In this document: piece after piece, positions 45,154 to 53,540 of the stretch
How positions within the stretch are numbered: position 1 is the stretch's first letter
How the letters are laid out: every line of letters starts with the position of its first letter
Assembly: GCF_018780565.1 (NCBI RefSeq)
Contig: NZ_JADMJN010000012.1
Span: 1 to 64,000 of the forward strand
Source: Rhodoferax sp.
GTDB taxonomy: Bacteria > Pseudomonadota > Gammaproteobacteria > Burkholderiales > Burkholderiaceae_C
Reading direction: 5' to 3'
Length of the DNA: 64,000 nt
Made by a program: the position numbers and the translations under genes
The notes under the pieces: model-generated
What the model was told of the DNA's origin: nothing
Seen by the model: only the letters and a program-made list of their open reading frames with translations
Databases searched by the model: none

Positions 45154-46239
45154 GCCCGCTACCAGTTCCCCAATCGCCAGTGAGCTGGTCAGCCCTGGCG
45201 ATTCGATACCAAACAGGTTCACCAGCCCAGCCACACCATGGTCTGCGGGGCCTTGAATCAGGAAGTCGGCTGCAGCTTCATCGGGCGCATGTATTTTGGG
45301 TCGGATACCCGCATAGCCGGGAATCAGCGCATCGTCCTTCAACCCGGGCCAGTACTTTCGCACCTCGTGGTAAAACGCATTGCCACGGGCCGGATCCACC
45401 TCCAGGTCATCTGGCGAATTTACCCATTGCACGTCGGGCCCGAACTTGGCCTGCCCGCCCAGGTCCAGCGTGAGATGCACCCCCAAACCGGCGGCTTGCG
45501 GCACGGGATAAATCAAATGACTAAACGGCGCGCGACTTGAAAGGGTGAAGTAATTCCCCTTGGCGAAATGAGCGTGCGGCACATGGCTTGGGTCCAGCCC
45601 CTCGAAACGTCGCGCCAGCGCCGGGGCCCGCAGTCCGGCGGCATTCACCACGAACTTCGCCTCCAGCCTGGTGCCGTCATCCGCTATCAAATAAATAGCA
45701 TTTGAAACAATTTCCGCAAAGGCCAGCCCCGAATTTAGCACCACCATGCCACCGGCATTCTCCACATCACCCTGCAGCGCCAACATCAAACCATGGCTAT
45801 CCACAATGCCCGTGCTGGGCGAGAAAACCGCAGCTTCGCAGTTCAATTCAGGCTCCATCGCCCGGGCCTGTGCCCCGGTCAGCATCTGCAGATCGTGAAC
45901 ACCGTTGGCGTGCGCCCGATCCACAATACCCTGCAACTGCGCAACTTGTTCTTGTGCCGTAGCCACAATCAGCTTGCCACAACGCTGGTGACCAATGCCC
46001 CGCTCGGCACAGTAGTCATACAGCAGGGCTTTACCCCGTACACACAGGCGCGCCTTCAGGGAGGCGGCGGTGTAGTAGATGCCGGCATGAATCACCTCGC
46101 TATTGCGCGAACTGGTGCCCGTGCCAATGGCCGGCGCTGCCTCCAATACCATGACCTCACGCCCCTGGAGCGCCAGCGCGCGTGCCACCGCCAGTCCAAC
46201 GACACCGGCACCGATGACCACGCACTCGATTTGATCCAT
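45145..46239 (-). CDS. FAD-dependent oxidoreductase (L-2-hydroxyglutarate oxidase-like)
   Basis: 364 residues of the DAO superfamily. The FAD motif is CVVIGAGVVGLAVARALALQ, followed by SSRNSEVIHAGIYYTAASLKA, the signature of LhgO/YgaF-like enzymes. C-terminal GYAGIRPKIHAP and FGIESPGLTSSLAIGE bind the flavin and substrate. It probably oxidises a 2-hydroxyacid. The segment VSNAIYLIAD (about 178-187) is encoded by a copy of the dispersed 17-bp element inserted in frame. Confidence 0.85.
   Translation of the reverse strand: MDQIECVVIGAGVVGLAVARALALQGREVMVLEAAPAIGTGTSSRNSEVIHAGIYYTAASLKARLCVRGKALLYDYCAERGIGHQRCGKLIVATAQEQVAQLQGIVDRAHANGVHDLQMLTGAQARAMEPELNCEAAVFSPSTGIVDSHGLMLALQGDVENAGGMVVLNSGLAFAEIVSNAIYLIADDGTRLEAKFVVNAAGLRAPALARRFEGLDPSHVPHAHFAKGNYFTLSSRAPFSHLIYPVPQAAGLGVHLTLDLGGQAKFGPDVQWVNSPDDLEVDPARGNAFYHEVRKYWPGLKDDALIPGYAGIRPKIHAPDEAAADFLIQGPADHGVAGLVNLFGIESPGLTSSLAIGELVAGLG
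45683..45699. repeat. Dispersed palindromic element, copy 2, inside a coding region
   Basis: GCTAT-CAAATAA-ATAGC lies in frame inside the FAD oxidoreductase gene, near codons 180-186. Confidence 0.6.
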
Positions 46240-46266
46240 GTCTTTTTTAAATCCGCTGAAAATGCA

Positions 46267-47076
46267 TCAGAGCTTGCGCGGATCCATGGTCAGCAATTGA
46301 CTTACCAGCGCGCGCAGGCTGGCCTGCAAGGGAGCAAACCCTTCGCTGATCTCCAGCGTCTGCTCATCCATGTACAAGCGGCGATTGATTTCCACCTGGA
46401 TGCTGTGCCGATGCCGCGTCGGATCACTGTGGCGACGCACCAGTTCGACCCCTTTGTACGGATGGTTGTAGGACACGCTGTATCCCCGGGCGCGAAGATG
46501 CTCGCAAATTTCAAGCGACAGGAGGCTGGATGCAGTGCTTGCATCGCGGTCGCCAATCACAAAATCGGCATGCACCTCACCCGGAAATTCGGTAGCGTGG
46601 CTGGATGCCACTGCCGGCATGGAATGACAGTTCAAATGAATACAGTAGCCATGCCGAGCATGAGCCGTCTCTATGGCTGCGCCAACTGCCTCATGATAGG
46701 GGCGCCAGCAATTGTCAATACGTGAACGGACTTCCATCACGGACAAGGGGCGGTCATAAATGGGAATGCCATCGTCCGTCAAACGCCAGATCAATCCCTT
46801 ACCCAGTCGAACCTTGGACATGGCCGAAGGATCCGTCTCAACCGGGTCAGGCCAGGTGTCATTCAGGAGGCTTGTATCGATCTCCGTGATATTGCGGTTG
46901 ACATCCAGATAGCTCCGCGGGAATTTCGCTTCGATCCAGGTTGCACCCAGAGCCGGTGCAAAGTCATAAAGCTTTTCAACGTGCGTATCTTCGGCACGCC
47001 GCAAACTGGCGTAGTCACAAGCAAAGCCGAAGTCAGCCGGGTACGCCGTGCCGCTATGGGGCGAGTCGAGCACCAA
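46267..47076 (-). CDS. N-formylglutamate amidohydrolase
   Basis: 269 residues of the FGase family, which hydrolyses N-formylglutamate, the last step of one histidine-degradation route. Seen: VLDSPHSGTAYPADF, a metal-binding HLNCHSMPAV motif, FVIGDRDASTASSL and YNHPYKGVELVRRH, ending in QVEINRRLYMDE. The reading frame holds no N-terminal ATG after an upstream stop near 47131. A TTG at 47076 preceded by GAGGGG, or the next codon GTG, is the likely start. No other hut gene is nearby. Confidence 0.88.
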   Translation of the reverse strand: MVLDSPHSGTAYPADFGFACDYASLRRAEDTHVEKLYDFAPALGATWIEAKFPRSYLDVNRNITEIDTSLLNDTWPDPVETDPSAMSKVRLGKGLIWRLTDDGIPIYDRPLSVMEVRSRIDNCWRPYHEAVGAAIETAHARHGYCIHLNCHSMPAVASSHATEFPGEVHADFVIGDRDASTASSLLSLEICEHLRARGYSVSYNHPYKGVELVRRHSDPTRHRHSIQVEINRRLYMDEQTLEISEGFAPLQASLRALVSQLLTMDPRKL

Positions 47077-47122
47077 TGCCGACGTCCCCTCAAGATATGC
47101 GACAAATGGATGCTTGGAAATA

Positions 47123-48709
47123 TCAGGACCTCGGCAACATCACCAGATCGTTCATTCTGGCACCGCCGCCTGAAGATTCGGCCAGCCTGAACTCTGACAC
47201 CACATGCGCCAGGCGCTGAGCCTGCTCGCGCAGACTTTCAGCCGCTGCGGCCGATTGCTCCACCAGAGCCGCATTTTGCTGGGTCATCTGATCGAGCTCC
47301 ATCACAGCGGTGTTGACCTGCGAGATGTCAGTGCTTTGTTCGGAGGAAGCTGCTGTAATTTCGCCAATGATGTCCGACACACGCTGCACTGAGTTGACGA
47401 TCTCGGTCATGGTCTTCCCGGCGTCGGCGACCAGGCGCGAACCAGAATCCACTTTTTCCACCGAAACGCCAATCAGGTTTTTGATCTCTTTCGCCGCCTC
47501 CGCCGAGCGTCCTGCCAGACTACGCACCTCACTGGCGACCACGGCAAAGCCGCGCCCCTGCTCACCGGCACGAGCGGCTTCAACGGCGGCGTTCAAGGCC
47601 AGAATGTTGGTCTGAAACGCAATGCCGTCAATCACACCAATAATGTCCGAAATTTTCCGTGCACTGGTGTTGATTTCCTCCATGGTGGAGACAACCTGTG
47701 ACACCACCGCTCCGCCACGAAGCGCCACTTCACTCGCAGATGCAGCAAGCTGATTCGCCTGGCGCGCTGCGTCGGCAGATTGACGAACGGTACCGGTCAA
47801 TTGATCCGTGGACGCTGCCGCGCGCTGCAAATTGCTTGCGGTCTGCTCAGTCCGGTTGGCAAGATCCTGGTTACCGGTGGCGATCTCGGCACTGGCAAGG
47901 CGAATCGACTCGGCTGAATCGCGCACGGTGGACATGGTCTGATTCAACTGCCCCGTCATGGAGCCAAGTGCTCGCATCAGATCACCGACTTCATCTGCTC
48001 GATCACTCACGACTTCCAGGTTCAGGTTTCCACTCGCCACCTCATTGGCAAGGCTGCCGGCACGGGTCAATTCAGCGACCACTTTGCGCAACATCAGCCA
48101 CGACAAATAAACCGCTACCGCGGCAGCCAACAGACCCACCACAGACAAAATGATATTGGTCGTACGTGCCCGGCTTTGAGATGCAGCAATCGACGCATCC
48201 GAATCTGCCTCGGTGCGCGCCACAATCACACCCATGGCTTTGGCGACCGACGAGAAAGTGACGTCCGCAGCTTGCATGGACGTGATACCGGTAGTGGGGT
48301 CTCCAGCAGCAATCTCGATTGAAGAGTCGGCCTGCCCGGCATATTTGTCGATCTGTTTGCTCAGGTCAGCAACAACAGTTTTCAACTCGGCATCGGCTCC
48401 GACGGCAGTCACAGCACCAACGACTCGCTTGACCCCATCCAGCTGCTTGGCCACATCGGCTCGAATCGCTTTGACTTTGGCCTCATCCATTGAACCGATG
48501 ATGGAAACAGTACGGTACACATTGGTATGCACGTTCGCCAACTGCTGCTGTGCCGACCCAATGGTTTTGAAATCTTCAAGACCCGCCTTGGAACTCGCCA
48601 AGCCCTTGCTGGCCTCCTGACTCATCAACACTGCGTTGATCTGCCCCGAAACCAAAACCACAATCGCCGTCAAAAGGGGCGCGGTCAACAATTTCATTCC
48701 CAACTTCAT
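47123..48709 (-). CDS. Methyl-accepting chemotaxis protein
   Basis: 528 residues from the ATG at 48709, which follows AGGAG. Membrane helix 1 (LLTAPLLTAIVVLVSGQI), a four-helix-bundle ligand domain (about 30-185), helix 2 (NIILSVVGLLAAAVAVYLSW), HAMP, then the signalling domain with the hairpin tip IDGIAFQTNILALNAAVEAA (about 370-390) and methylation helices. No C-terminal NWETF-type CheR tether is seen. Ligand unknown. No che genes are adjacent. Confidence 0.93.
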   Translation of the reverse strand: MKLGMKLLTAPLLTAIVVLVSGQINAVLMSQEASKGLASSKAGLEDFKTIGSAQQQLANVHTNVYRTVSIIGSMDEAKVKAIRADVAKQLDGVKRVVGAVTAVGADAELKTVVADLSKQIDKYAGQADSSIEIAAGDPTTGITSMQAADVTFSSVAKAMGVIVARTEADSDASIAASQSRARTTNIILSVVGLLAAAVAVYLSWLMLRKVVAELTRAGSLANEVASGNLNLEVVSDRADEVGDLMRALGSMTGQLNQTMSTVRDSAESIRLASAEIATGNQDLANRTEQTASNLQRAAASTDQLTGTVRQSADAARQANQLAASASEVALRGGAVVSQVVSTMEEINTSARKISDIIGVIDGIAFQTNILALNAAVEAARAGEQGRGFAVVASEVRSLAGRSAEAAKEIKNLIGVSVEKVDSGSRLVADAGKTMTEIVNSVQRVSDIIGEITAASSEQSTDISQVNTAVMELDQMTQQNAALVEQSAAAAESLREQAQRLAHVVSEFRLAESSGGGARMNDLVMLPRS

Positions 48710-48836
48710 ACTATCTCCTGAAGGAGACCCGACGCTGTACCGGGCCATCCGTTGTTTTCGCACATGATACCTGCCAGTTTGTGGTTTTCGATCTAGTATT
48801 TGCCCTCCCCCGCCGAAATTTAACAACGTACTTATC

Positions 48837-49106
48837 ATGACCGACCTTGCCATCGAAAACATCCGCATCGACGCTGAAATTGGAGACGGTGTGCTGTTCA
48901 CCACCGATGTCCATGGCGTGTCACTCAGGTTCTTTGTCAGTCGGCAAACACTGGGGGATCTTGAGCGGTCATTCCTCGCAGACAACCACGACATGCTGGC
49001 TTCGTTTGAGCGTCAGAGAGACAAAGTGAAGCGCGCCGTCTTGACTACGCTCAAATTCGGTACGAGCCACAACATTACGTTTTTGCAGGCCGATTTTTTC
49101 CACTGA
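48837..49106 (+). CDS. DUF1488 domain protein
   Basis: 89 residues, the usual size of this uncharacterised proteobacterial family. Seen: RIDAEIGDGVLFTTDVHG and LADNHDMLASFERQRDKVKR. No catalytic residues are evident. It stands alone between a chemoreceptor gene and tRNA-Val. Confidence 0.75.
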   Translation: MTDLAIENIRIDAEIGDGVLFTTDVHGVSLRFFVSRQTLGDLERSFLADNHDMLASFERQRDKVKRAVLTTLKFGTSHNITFLQADFFH

Positions 49107-49146
49107 CAACTGGGCATGACCCCTTGGCTGGATAAATGCGGGCAAC

Positions 49147-49178
49147 AAAAAAGGACTTGGCATGACTGCCAAGTCCTT
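49147..49178 (-). terminator. Rho-independent terminator of tRNA-Val
   Basis: Perfect 12-bp stem AAGGACTTGGCA / TGCCAAGTCCTT around a TGAC loop, followed on the minus strand by a run of T. It starts 19 bp after the tRNA 3' end. Confidence 0.85.
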
Positions 49179-49196
49179 GATATGCACACGATAAAG

Positions 49197-49271
49197 TGGT
49201 GGGCGGTGGAGGCTTCGAACCTCCGACCCCAGCAGTGTGAATGCTGTGCTCTACCCCTGAGCTAACCGCCC
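49197..49271 (-). tRNA. tRNA-Val (anticodon CAC)
   Basis: 75 nt on the minus strand. Acceptor stem GGGCGGT pairs with ACCGCCC; D arm TTAGCTCAGGGGTAGAGCA, anticodon loop TTCACAC with CAC at positions 34-36, T arm GGTTCGAAGCC, and encoded CCA. Confidence 0.96.
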
Positions 49272-49311
49272 TGAATTCGTTTCAGGAAAGCCTTGGATTA
49301 TGCCACATATT

Positions 49312-50013
49312 TTAGACAGCCAAACGCCAGATCGTCTTGCCACCGCTTGCTTTGTCAATTTGGCCGAGAACATCCTCATGACCAGCGACTTCCTGCTCAT
49401 TGGCAGCGAGTACCGGCAATTCAATACGCGCCAGATCCACTTGCACCATGCGCGGACCCGTATTTTCAGTCGATGCCATGTCGATCAGCAACGCATCCTG
49501 TCCACGAGTCAGGTTGATGTACACATCAGCCAGGAGTTCCGCGTCCAGCAAAGCACCGTGCAGAACCCGCCCTGAGTTGTCGACGCCCAGCCTGTCACAC
49601 AATGCGTTCAATGAGTTACGTTTGCCCGGAAACATCTCCTTGGCCATTACCAGCGTATCGGTCACGCTGGCAACGAATTCCTTGAACAGGGGACGGCCGA
49701 CCAACTCCAGTTCCTTGTTCAGAAATCCCACGTCAAATGCGGCGTTGTGGATGATGATCTCCGCGCCCTGCAAATACTCCAGCAGATCATCGACGACCGC
49801 CCCAAACTTCGGCTTGTCCTTCAGGAACTCGGTGGTGATACCGTGCACCTTGAGCGCCTCTTCATGACTATCCCGCCCCGGGTTAAGGTAAATGTGCTTG
49901 TTGTTACCCGTCAATTTTCGGTTGACCAGCTCGACGCAGCCTATTTCAATAATGCGGTCGCCGTTATCAGCGGACAAACCCGTGGTTTCGGTATCTAGAA
50001 AAATTTGACGCAT
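49312..50013 (-). CDS. dnaQ: DNA polymerase III subunit epsilon (proofreading 3'-5' exonuclease)
   Basis: 233 residues. Exo I IFLDTETTGLS gives the catalytic Asp and Glu, Exo II EIIIHNAAFDVGFLNKEL an Asp, and Exo III HGALLDAELLADVYINL the His and Asp of the DEDDh class. The C-terminal tail is the segment that binds the alpha subunit. Located between tRNA-Val and the ISC operon. Confidence 0.95.
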   Translation of the reverse strand: MRQIFLDTETTGLSADNGDRIIEIGCVELVNRKLTGNNKHIYLNPGRDSHEEALKVHGITTEFLKDKPKFGAVVDDLLEYLQGAEIIIHNAAFDVGFLNKELELVGRPLFKEFVASVTDTLVMAKEMFPGKRNSLNALCDRLGVDNSGRVLHGALLDAELLADVYINLTRGQDALLIDMASTENTGPRMVQVDLARIELPVLAANEQEVAGHEDVLGQIDKASGGKTIWRLAV

Positions 50014-50030
50014 GGAAAGACTGGCCAGAC

Positions 50031-50369
50031 TTAATGAGTTTCCTTGGCATGGTTGATGGAGTACTTGGGTATCTCCACCACCACATCTTTTTGTGCCAAG
50101 AATGCCTGACAGCTCAAGCGGGAGTTGGGTTCCAGGCCCCAGGCGCGGTCCAGCATATCTTCCTCGTTTTCATCGGGTTCGTTGAGCGAGGCAAAACCCT
50201 CACGCACAATGACGTGGCAAGTCGTGCAGGCGCAACTCATGTCGCACGCATGCTCGATATTGATATGGTTGTCCAGCATGGCCTCGCAAATCGAGGTGCC
50301 TGCAGGCGCCGAGATCTCGGCGCCTTGCGGACAGTATTCGGGGTGCGGCAAAATTTTGATAATTGGCAT
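50031..50369 (-). CDS. fdx: ISC-type [2Fe-2S] ferredoxin
   Basis: 112 residues. Cluster ligands are in EHACDMSCACTTCHVI, with the fourth Cys in RLSCQAFLAQ, the adrenodoxin-like spacing. It supplies electrons for cluster assembly on IscU. It is the last gene of the isc operon, 19 bp after hscA. Confidence 0.96.
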   Translation of the reverse strand: MPIIKILPHPEYCPQGAEISAPAGTSICEAMLDNHINIEHACDMSCACTTCHVIVREGFASLNEPDENEEDMLDRAWGLEPNSRLSCQAFLAQKDVVVEIPKYSINHAKETH

Positions 50370-50388
50370 GTTTTCTATTTCACCGGTT

Positions 50389-52245
50389 TCAAACCGTCTC
50401 GATGTTTTTTCCGGCCAGCGCCTTTTGAATGCCCCGATTCATCCGCATGGCTGCGAACGCTTCGGTACCTTTGGCCAAGTCCTGCGTGGCCGCCTCAATC
50501 AAGACTGGATCGTCCAAGGACAACGAACTGCGCACAGCAGCCATCAGAGCATCAATGTCGGCCCGATCGGCATCTGACAGCAAATCGCCGTCTGCGGCCA
50601 GCGCACTGGCAGTTGCCAACAGCATTCGGTCGCCATCCACGCGGGCTTCAACCAGCGCGCGGGCTTTCATATCGGCCTCGGCCGTCGTGAAGCTGTCCTG
50701 CAGCATCTTGGCAATCTGGTCATCCGCCAGGCCATAGGACGGCTTGACATCAATACTCGCCGCCACGCCACTGATCTGCTCCTTGGCGCTGACGCTCAGC
50801 AGTCCGTCTGCGTCCACTGTGAAGGTGACCCGGATGCGCGCGGCACCGGCCGCCATCGGCGGAATGCCACGCAGCTCGAACCGCGCCAGACTGCGACAGT
50901 CGGCGACCAGATCACGTTCACCTTGCACCACATGCAAAGCCAGAGCGGTCTGACCATCCTTGTAGGTGGTGAAGTCCTGCGCTTTGGCCGTGGGAATAGT
51001 CTCATTGCGTGGCACGATTCGCTCCACCAGACCGCCCATGGTCTCAATCCCCAGGGAAAGCGGAATCACATCCAGGAGCAGCAAATCGCCGGCGGTGTTG
51101 TTTCCCGCAAGCTGGTTGGCCTGAATCGCGGCCCCCAGAGCCACGACCTCGTCAGGGTTCAGATTATTCAGCGGCTCACGGCCAAATAAGGTCGCAACTG
51201 CTTTTTGTATTTGCGGCATACGGGTGGAGCCGCCCACCATGACCACCCCTTTGACCTCACTCGCCGAGAGCTTGGCATCACGCAGCGCCTTGCGCACAGC
51301 GGTCATGGTACGGGCCGTCAAAGCGCTGGTCAGCTCTTCAAACCGTTCCAGAGTGACATCCAATGTAACTTCAGCCCCGGCAATAGCAGCGCTGAATGCT
51401 ATTGAATTTATAGCAGACAGAGCCTCTTTGCAGGCGCGTGCCGCAACCTTCACCGCAGCTTTGTCGCTGGCCGTACAAAGCTCAACGCCGCCCTGTGCCA
51501 GCACCCAATCGGCCAGCGCGTGGTCATAGTCGTCGCCACCCAGGGCCGAGTCGCCACCGGTCGCGACCACTTCAAAGACGCCTTGCGTCAGACGCAGAAT
51601 AGAGATATCAAACGTCCCGCCGCCCAGGTCGTAAATGGCGTAGGTGCCCTCACTGGCGTTGTCCAACCCGTAGGCAATGGCGGCTGCAGTCGGCTCATTG
51701 ATCAGCCGCAACACATTCAAGCCAGCCAGTTGCGCAGCGTCTTTGGTTGCCTGTCGCTGGGCGTCATCAAAATAAGCTGGCACGGTAATCACCGCCCCAT
51801 AGAGATCGTCACCAAAGGTGTCTTCGGCGCGGTAGCGCAAAGTGGCCAGAATATCGGCACTGACTTCCACCGGGGACTTCTCGCCGTGTACCGTTTGAAG
51901 CCCCAGCATGCCAGGATGCTCCACGAAACGGTAGGGCAGCTTGTCGTGGCCACGCACATCTTTGACGCTGCGTCCCATGAAACGCTTGACCGAAGCAATC
52001 GTGTTCTCCGGATCCAGTGCCAGGGATGCCTGTGCATCAAAGCCGATCTGGCGACCGCCGCCGGCCAAATAGCGCACCACAGAGGGCAAAATGACGCGCC
52101 CTTGGTCGTCGGGCAAACATTCAGCCACGCCATGGCGCACTGAAGCGACCAAGGAATGCGTCGTGCCCAGATCAATACCGACGGCAATACGCCGTTCATG
52201 GGGATTGGGAGACTGGCCGGGTTCGGAAATTTGTAAAAGCGCCAT
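50389..52245 (-). CDS. hscA: Fe-S assembly Hsp70 chaperone HscA
   Basis: 618 residues of the Hsp70 family, which releases clusters from IscU using ATP. Seen: VGIDLGTTHSLVASVRHG (phosphate 1), YAIYDLGGGTFDISILRL (phosphate 2), GVVMVGGSTRMPQIQKAV (adenosine), and the substrate domain from about 390 on. An insertion SAINSIAFSAAIAG near residues 270-285 is encoded by a copy of the dispersed 17-bp element; it lies in the nucleotide-binding domain and keeps the frame. Confidence 0.97.
   Translation of the reverse strand: MALLQISEPGQSPNPHERRIAVGIDLGTTHSLVASVRHGVAECLPDDQGRVILPSVVRYLAGGGRQIGFDAQASLALDPENTIASVKRFMGRSVKDVRGHDKLPYRFVEHPGMLGLQTVHGEKSPVEVSADILATLRYRAEDTFGDDLYGAVITVPAYFDDAQRQATKDAAQLAGLNVLRLINEPTAAAIAYGLDNASEGTYAIYDLGGGTFDISILRLTQGVFEVVATGGDSALGGDDYDHALADWVLAQGGVELCTASDKAAVKVAARACKEALSAINSIAFSAAIAGAEVTLDVTLERFEELTSALTARTMTAVRKALRDAKLSASEVKGVVMVGGSTRMPQIQKAVATLFGREPLNNLNPDEVVALGAAIQANQLAGNNTAGDLLLLDVIPLSLGIETMGGLVERIVPRNETIPTAKAQDFTTYKDGQTALALHVVQGERDLVADCRSLARFELRGIPPMAAGAARIRVTFTVDADGLLSVSAKEQISGVAASIDVKPSYGLADDQIAKMLQDSFTTAEADMKARALVEARVDGDRMLLATASALAADGDLLSDADRADIDALMAAVRSSLSLDDPVLIEAATQDLAKGTEAFAAMRMNRGIQKALAGKNIETV
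51398..51414. repeat. Dispersed palindromic element, copy 3, inside hscA
   Basis: GCTAT-TGAATTT-ATAGC, in frame near codon 277-282 of hscA, where normal HscA proteins lack the extra residues as far as I recall. Confidence 0.6.
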
Positions 52246-52267
52246 ATTAATTTTTCAGGTCGAGGCG

Positions 52268-52801
52268 CTATTGTCCCCTGTCTGCGGTGTCCATTCGGTC
52301 AAGGCGGGCTTCCACATCGCTGGCGAAACGCTCGATAAACATCAGCGTCCTGACCTGCTGCACAGCCGCTATGTAATCCTGTTGATCGTCCAGTAACTCT
52401 CCGAACCTGTGCAAAACCTCTTGCCGGGCTGCCATCACTTGTGCGGCGAGATCTTCCAGATCAGCCAGGCTGTCGGCCTCGTCCAGAGCCTCACGCCAGC
52501 TCATTTGCTGCATCAGGAATTCGGTTGGCATGGCCGTGTTGTTCTCGGCATTGACTGGCGCAGCATTCAACTCGCACAGATAAGCGGCGCGCCTGAGGGG
52601 GTCCTTCAAGCGCTGATAGGCTTCGTTGATACGCACTGACCACTGCATCGCCAAGCGCTGCGCTGCAGAACCCTGTGCTGCAAACTTGTCAGGATGCGCC
52701 TCACGCTGCAAATCTTTCCACCGGGCATCAATGACCGAACGGTCCTGCGCAAACCGGGCGACAAGACCGAACAATTCAAAATCACTGGACTGAAGATTCA
52801 C
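52268..52801 (-). CDS. hscB: Fe-S assembly J-protein co-chaperone HscB
   Basis: 177 residues. The N-terminal J domain carries the HPD motif in LQREAHPDKFAAQG, with LNAAPV and YQRLKDPLRRAAYL following. The C-terminal helical domain recognises IscU. It overlaps iscA by 4 bp. Confidence 0.96.
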   Translation of the reverse strand: MNLQSSDFELFGLVARFAQDRSVIDARWKDLQREAHPDKFAAQGSAAQRLAMQWSVRINEAYQRLKDPLRRAAYLCELNAAPVNAENNTAMPTEFLMQQMSWREALDEADSLADLEDLAAQVMAARQEVLHRFGELLDDQQDYIAAVQQVRTLMFIERFASDVEARLDRMDTADRGQ

Positions 52802-53121
52802 ACCCGAAACGACTCGCCGCAGCCACAGCGATCACGCTCTTTGGGATTGTTGAATTTGAAGCCTTCATTGAGTCCTTCGCGGACAAAATCAAGCTCGGTA
52901 CCATCCAGATAAGCAAAACTTTTGGGCTCGATCAGCACCTTCACGCCATGGCCTTCAAAAACCATATCTTCGGGCCCGATTTCGTCCACATACTCAAGTT
53001 TGTAGGCCAGGCCTGAGCAGCCTGTGGTCTTGACACCCAGGCGCACACCCACCCCCTTGCCACGTTTGCTGAGGTAGCGGGTAACGTGCCGGGCAGCAGC
53101 TTCGGTCAGCGTAACAGCCAT
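52798..53121 (-). CDS. iscA: A-type Fe-S carrier IscA
   Basis: 107 residues from the ATG at 53121 (MAVTLTEAAARH). The three conserved cysteines are in KTTGCSGLAYKLEYVDE and CGCGESF. It carries Fe-S clusters to targets. One base separates it from iscU. Confidence 0.96.
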   Translation of the reverse strand: MAVTLTEAAARHVTRYLSKRGKGVGVRLGVKTTGCSGLAYKLEYVDEIGPEDMVFEGHGVKVLIEPKSFAYLDGTELDFVREGLNEGFKFNNPKERDRCGCGESFRV

Positions 53122-53122
53122 G

Positions 53123-53521
53123 TTATTGCGTCTGTGCTGCGTTATGTTTCTGCCGGTAGTCATTCACGGCCGCTTTGATGGCATCTTCAGCCAGGATAGA
53201 GCAATGAATCTTCACCGGCGGCAAGGCCAGTTCCTCAGCGATCTCGCTGTTCTTAAGAGCCGCCGCCTGGTCCAGCGTCTTGCCCTTCACCCATTCTGTT
53301 ACCAGAGAAGACGAAGCAATGGCCGAGCCACAACCGTAGGTCTTGAACCGTGCATCTTCAATCACGCCGGTATCCGGGTTGACCTTGATCTGCAGCTTCA
53401 TGACGTCACCGCAAGCCGGTGCTCCCACCATCCCCGTACCCACCGAGTCATCGCCCTTGTCAAAGGAGCCGACGTTGCGGGGGTTTTCATAGTGGTCAAC
53501 AACTTTTTCAGAATATGCCAT
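53123..53521 (-). CDS. iscU: Fe-S cluster scaffold IscU
   Basis: 132 residues. Cluster ligands are Cys in GAPACGDVMKLQ, Cys in KTYGCGSAIASSS and Cys in KIHCSILAEDA. The HscA-binding motif LPPVK directly precedes the last Cys. Cytoplasmic scaffold for [2Fe-2S] assembly with IscS. Confidence 0.97.
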   Translation of the reverse strand: MAYSEKVVDHYENPRNVGSFDKGDDSVGTGMVGAPACGDVMKLQIKVNPDTGVIEDARFKTYGCGSAIASSSLVTEWVKGKTLDQAAALKNSEIAEELALPPVKIHCSILAEDAIKAAVNDYRQKHNAAQTQ

Positions 53522-53540
53522 TTTGTGTACCTCTTAATGT

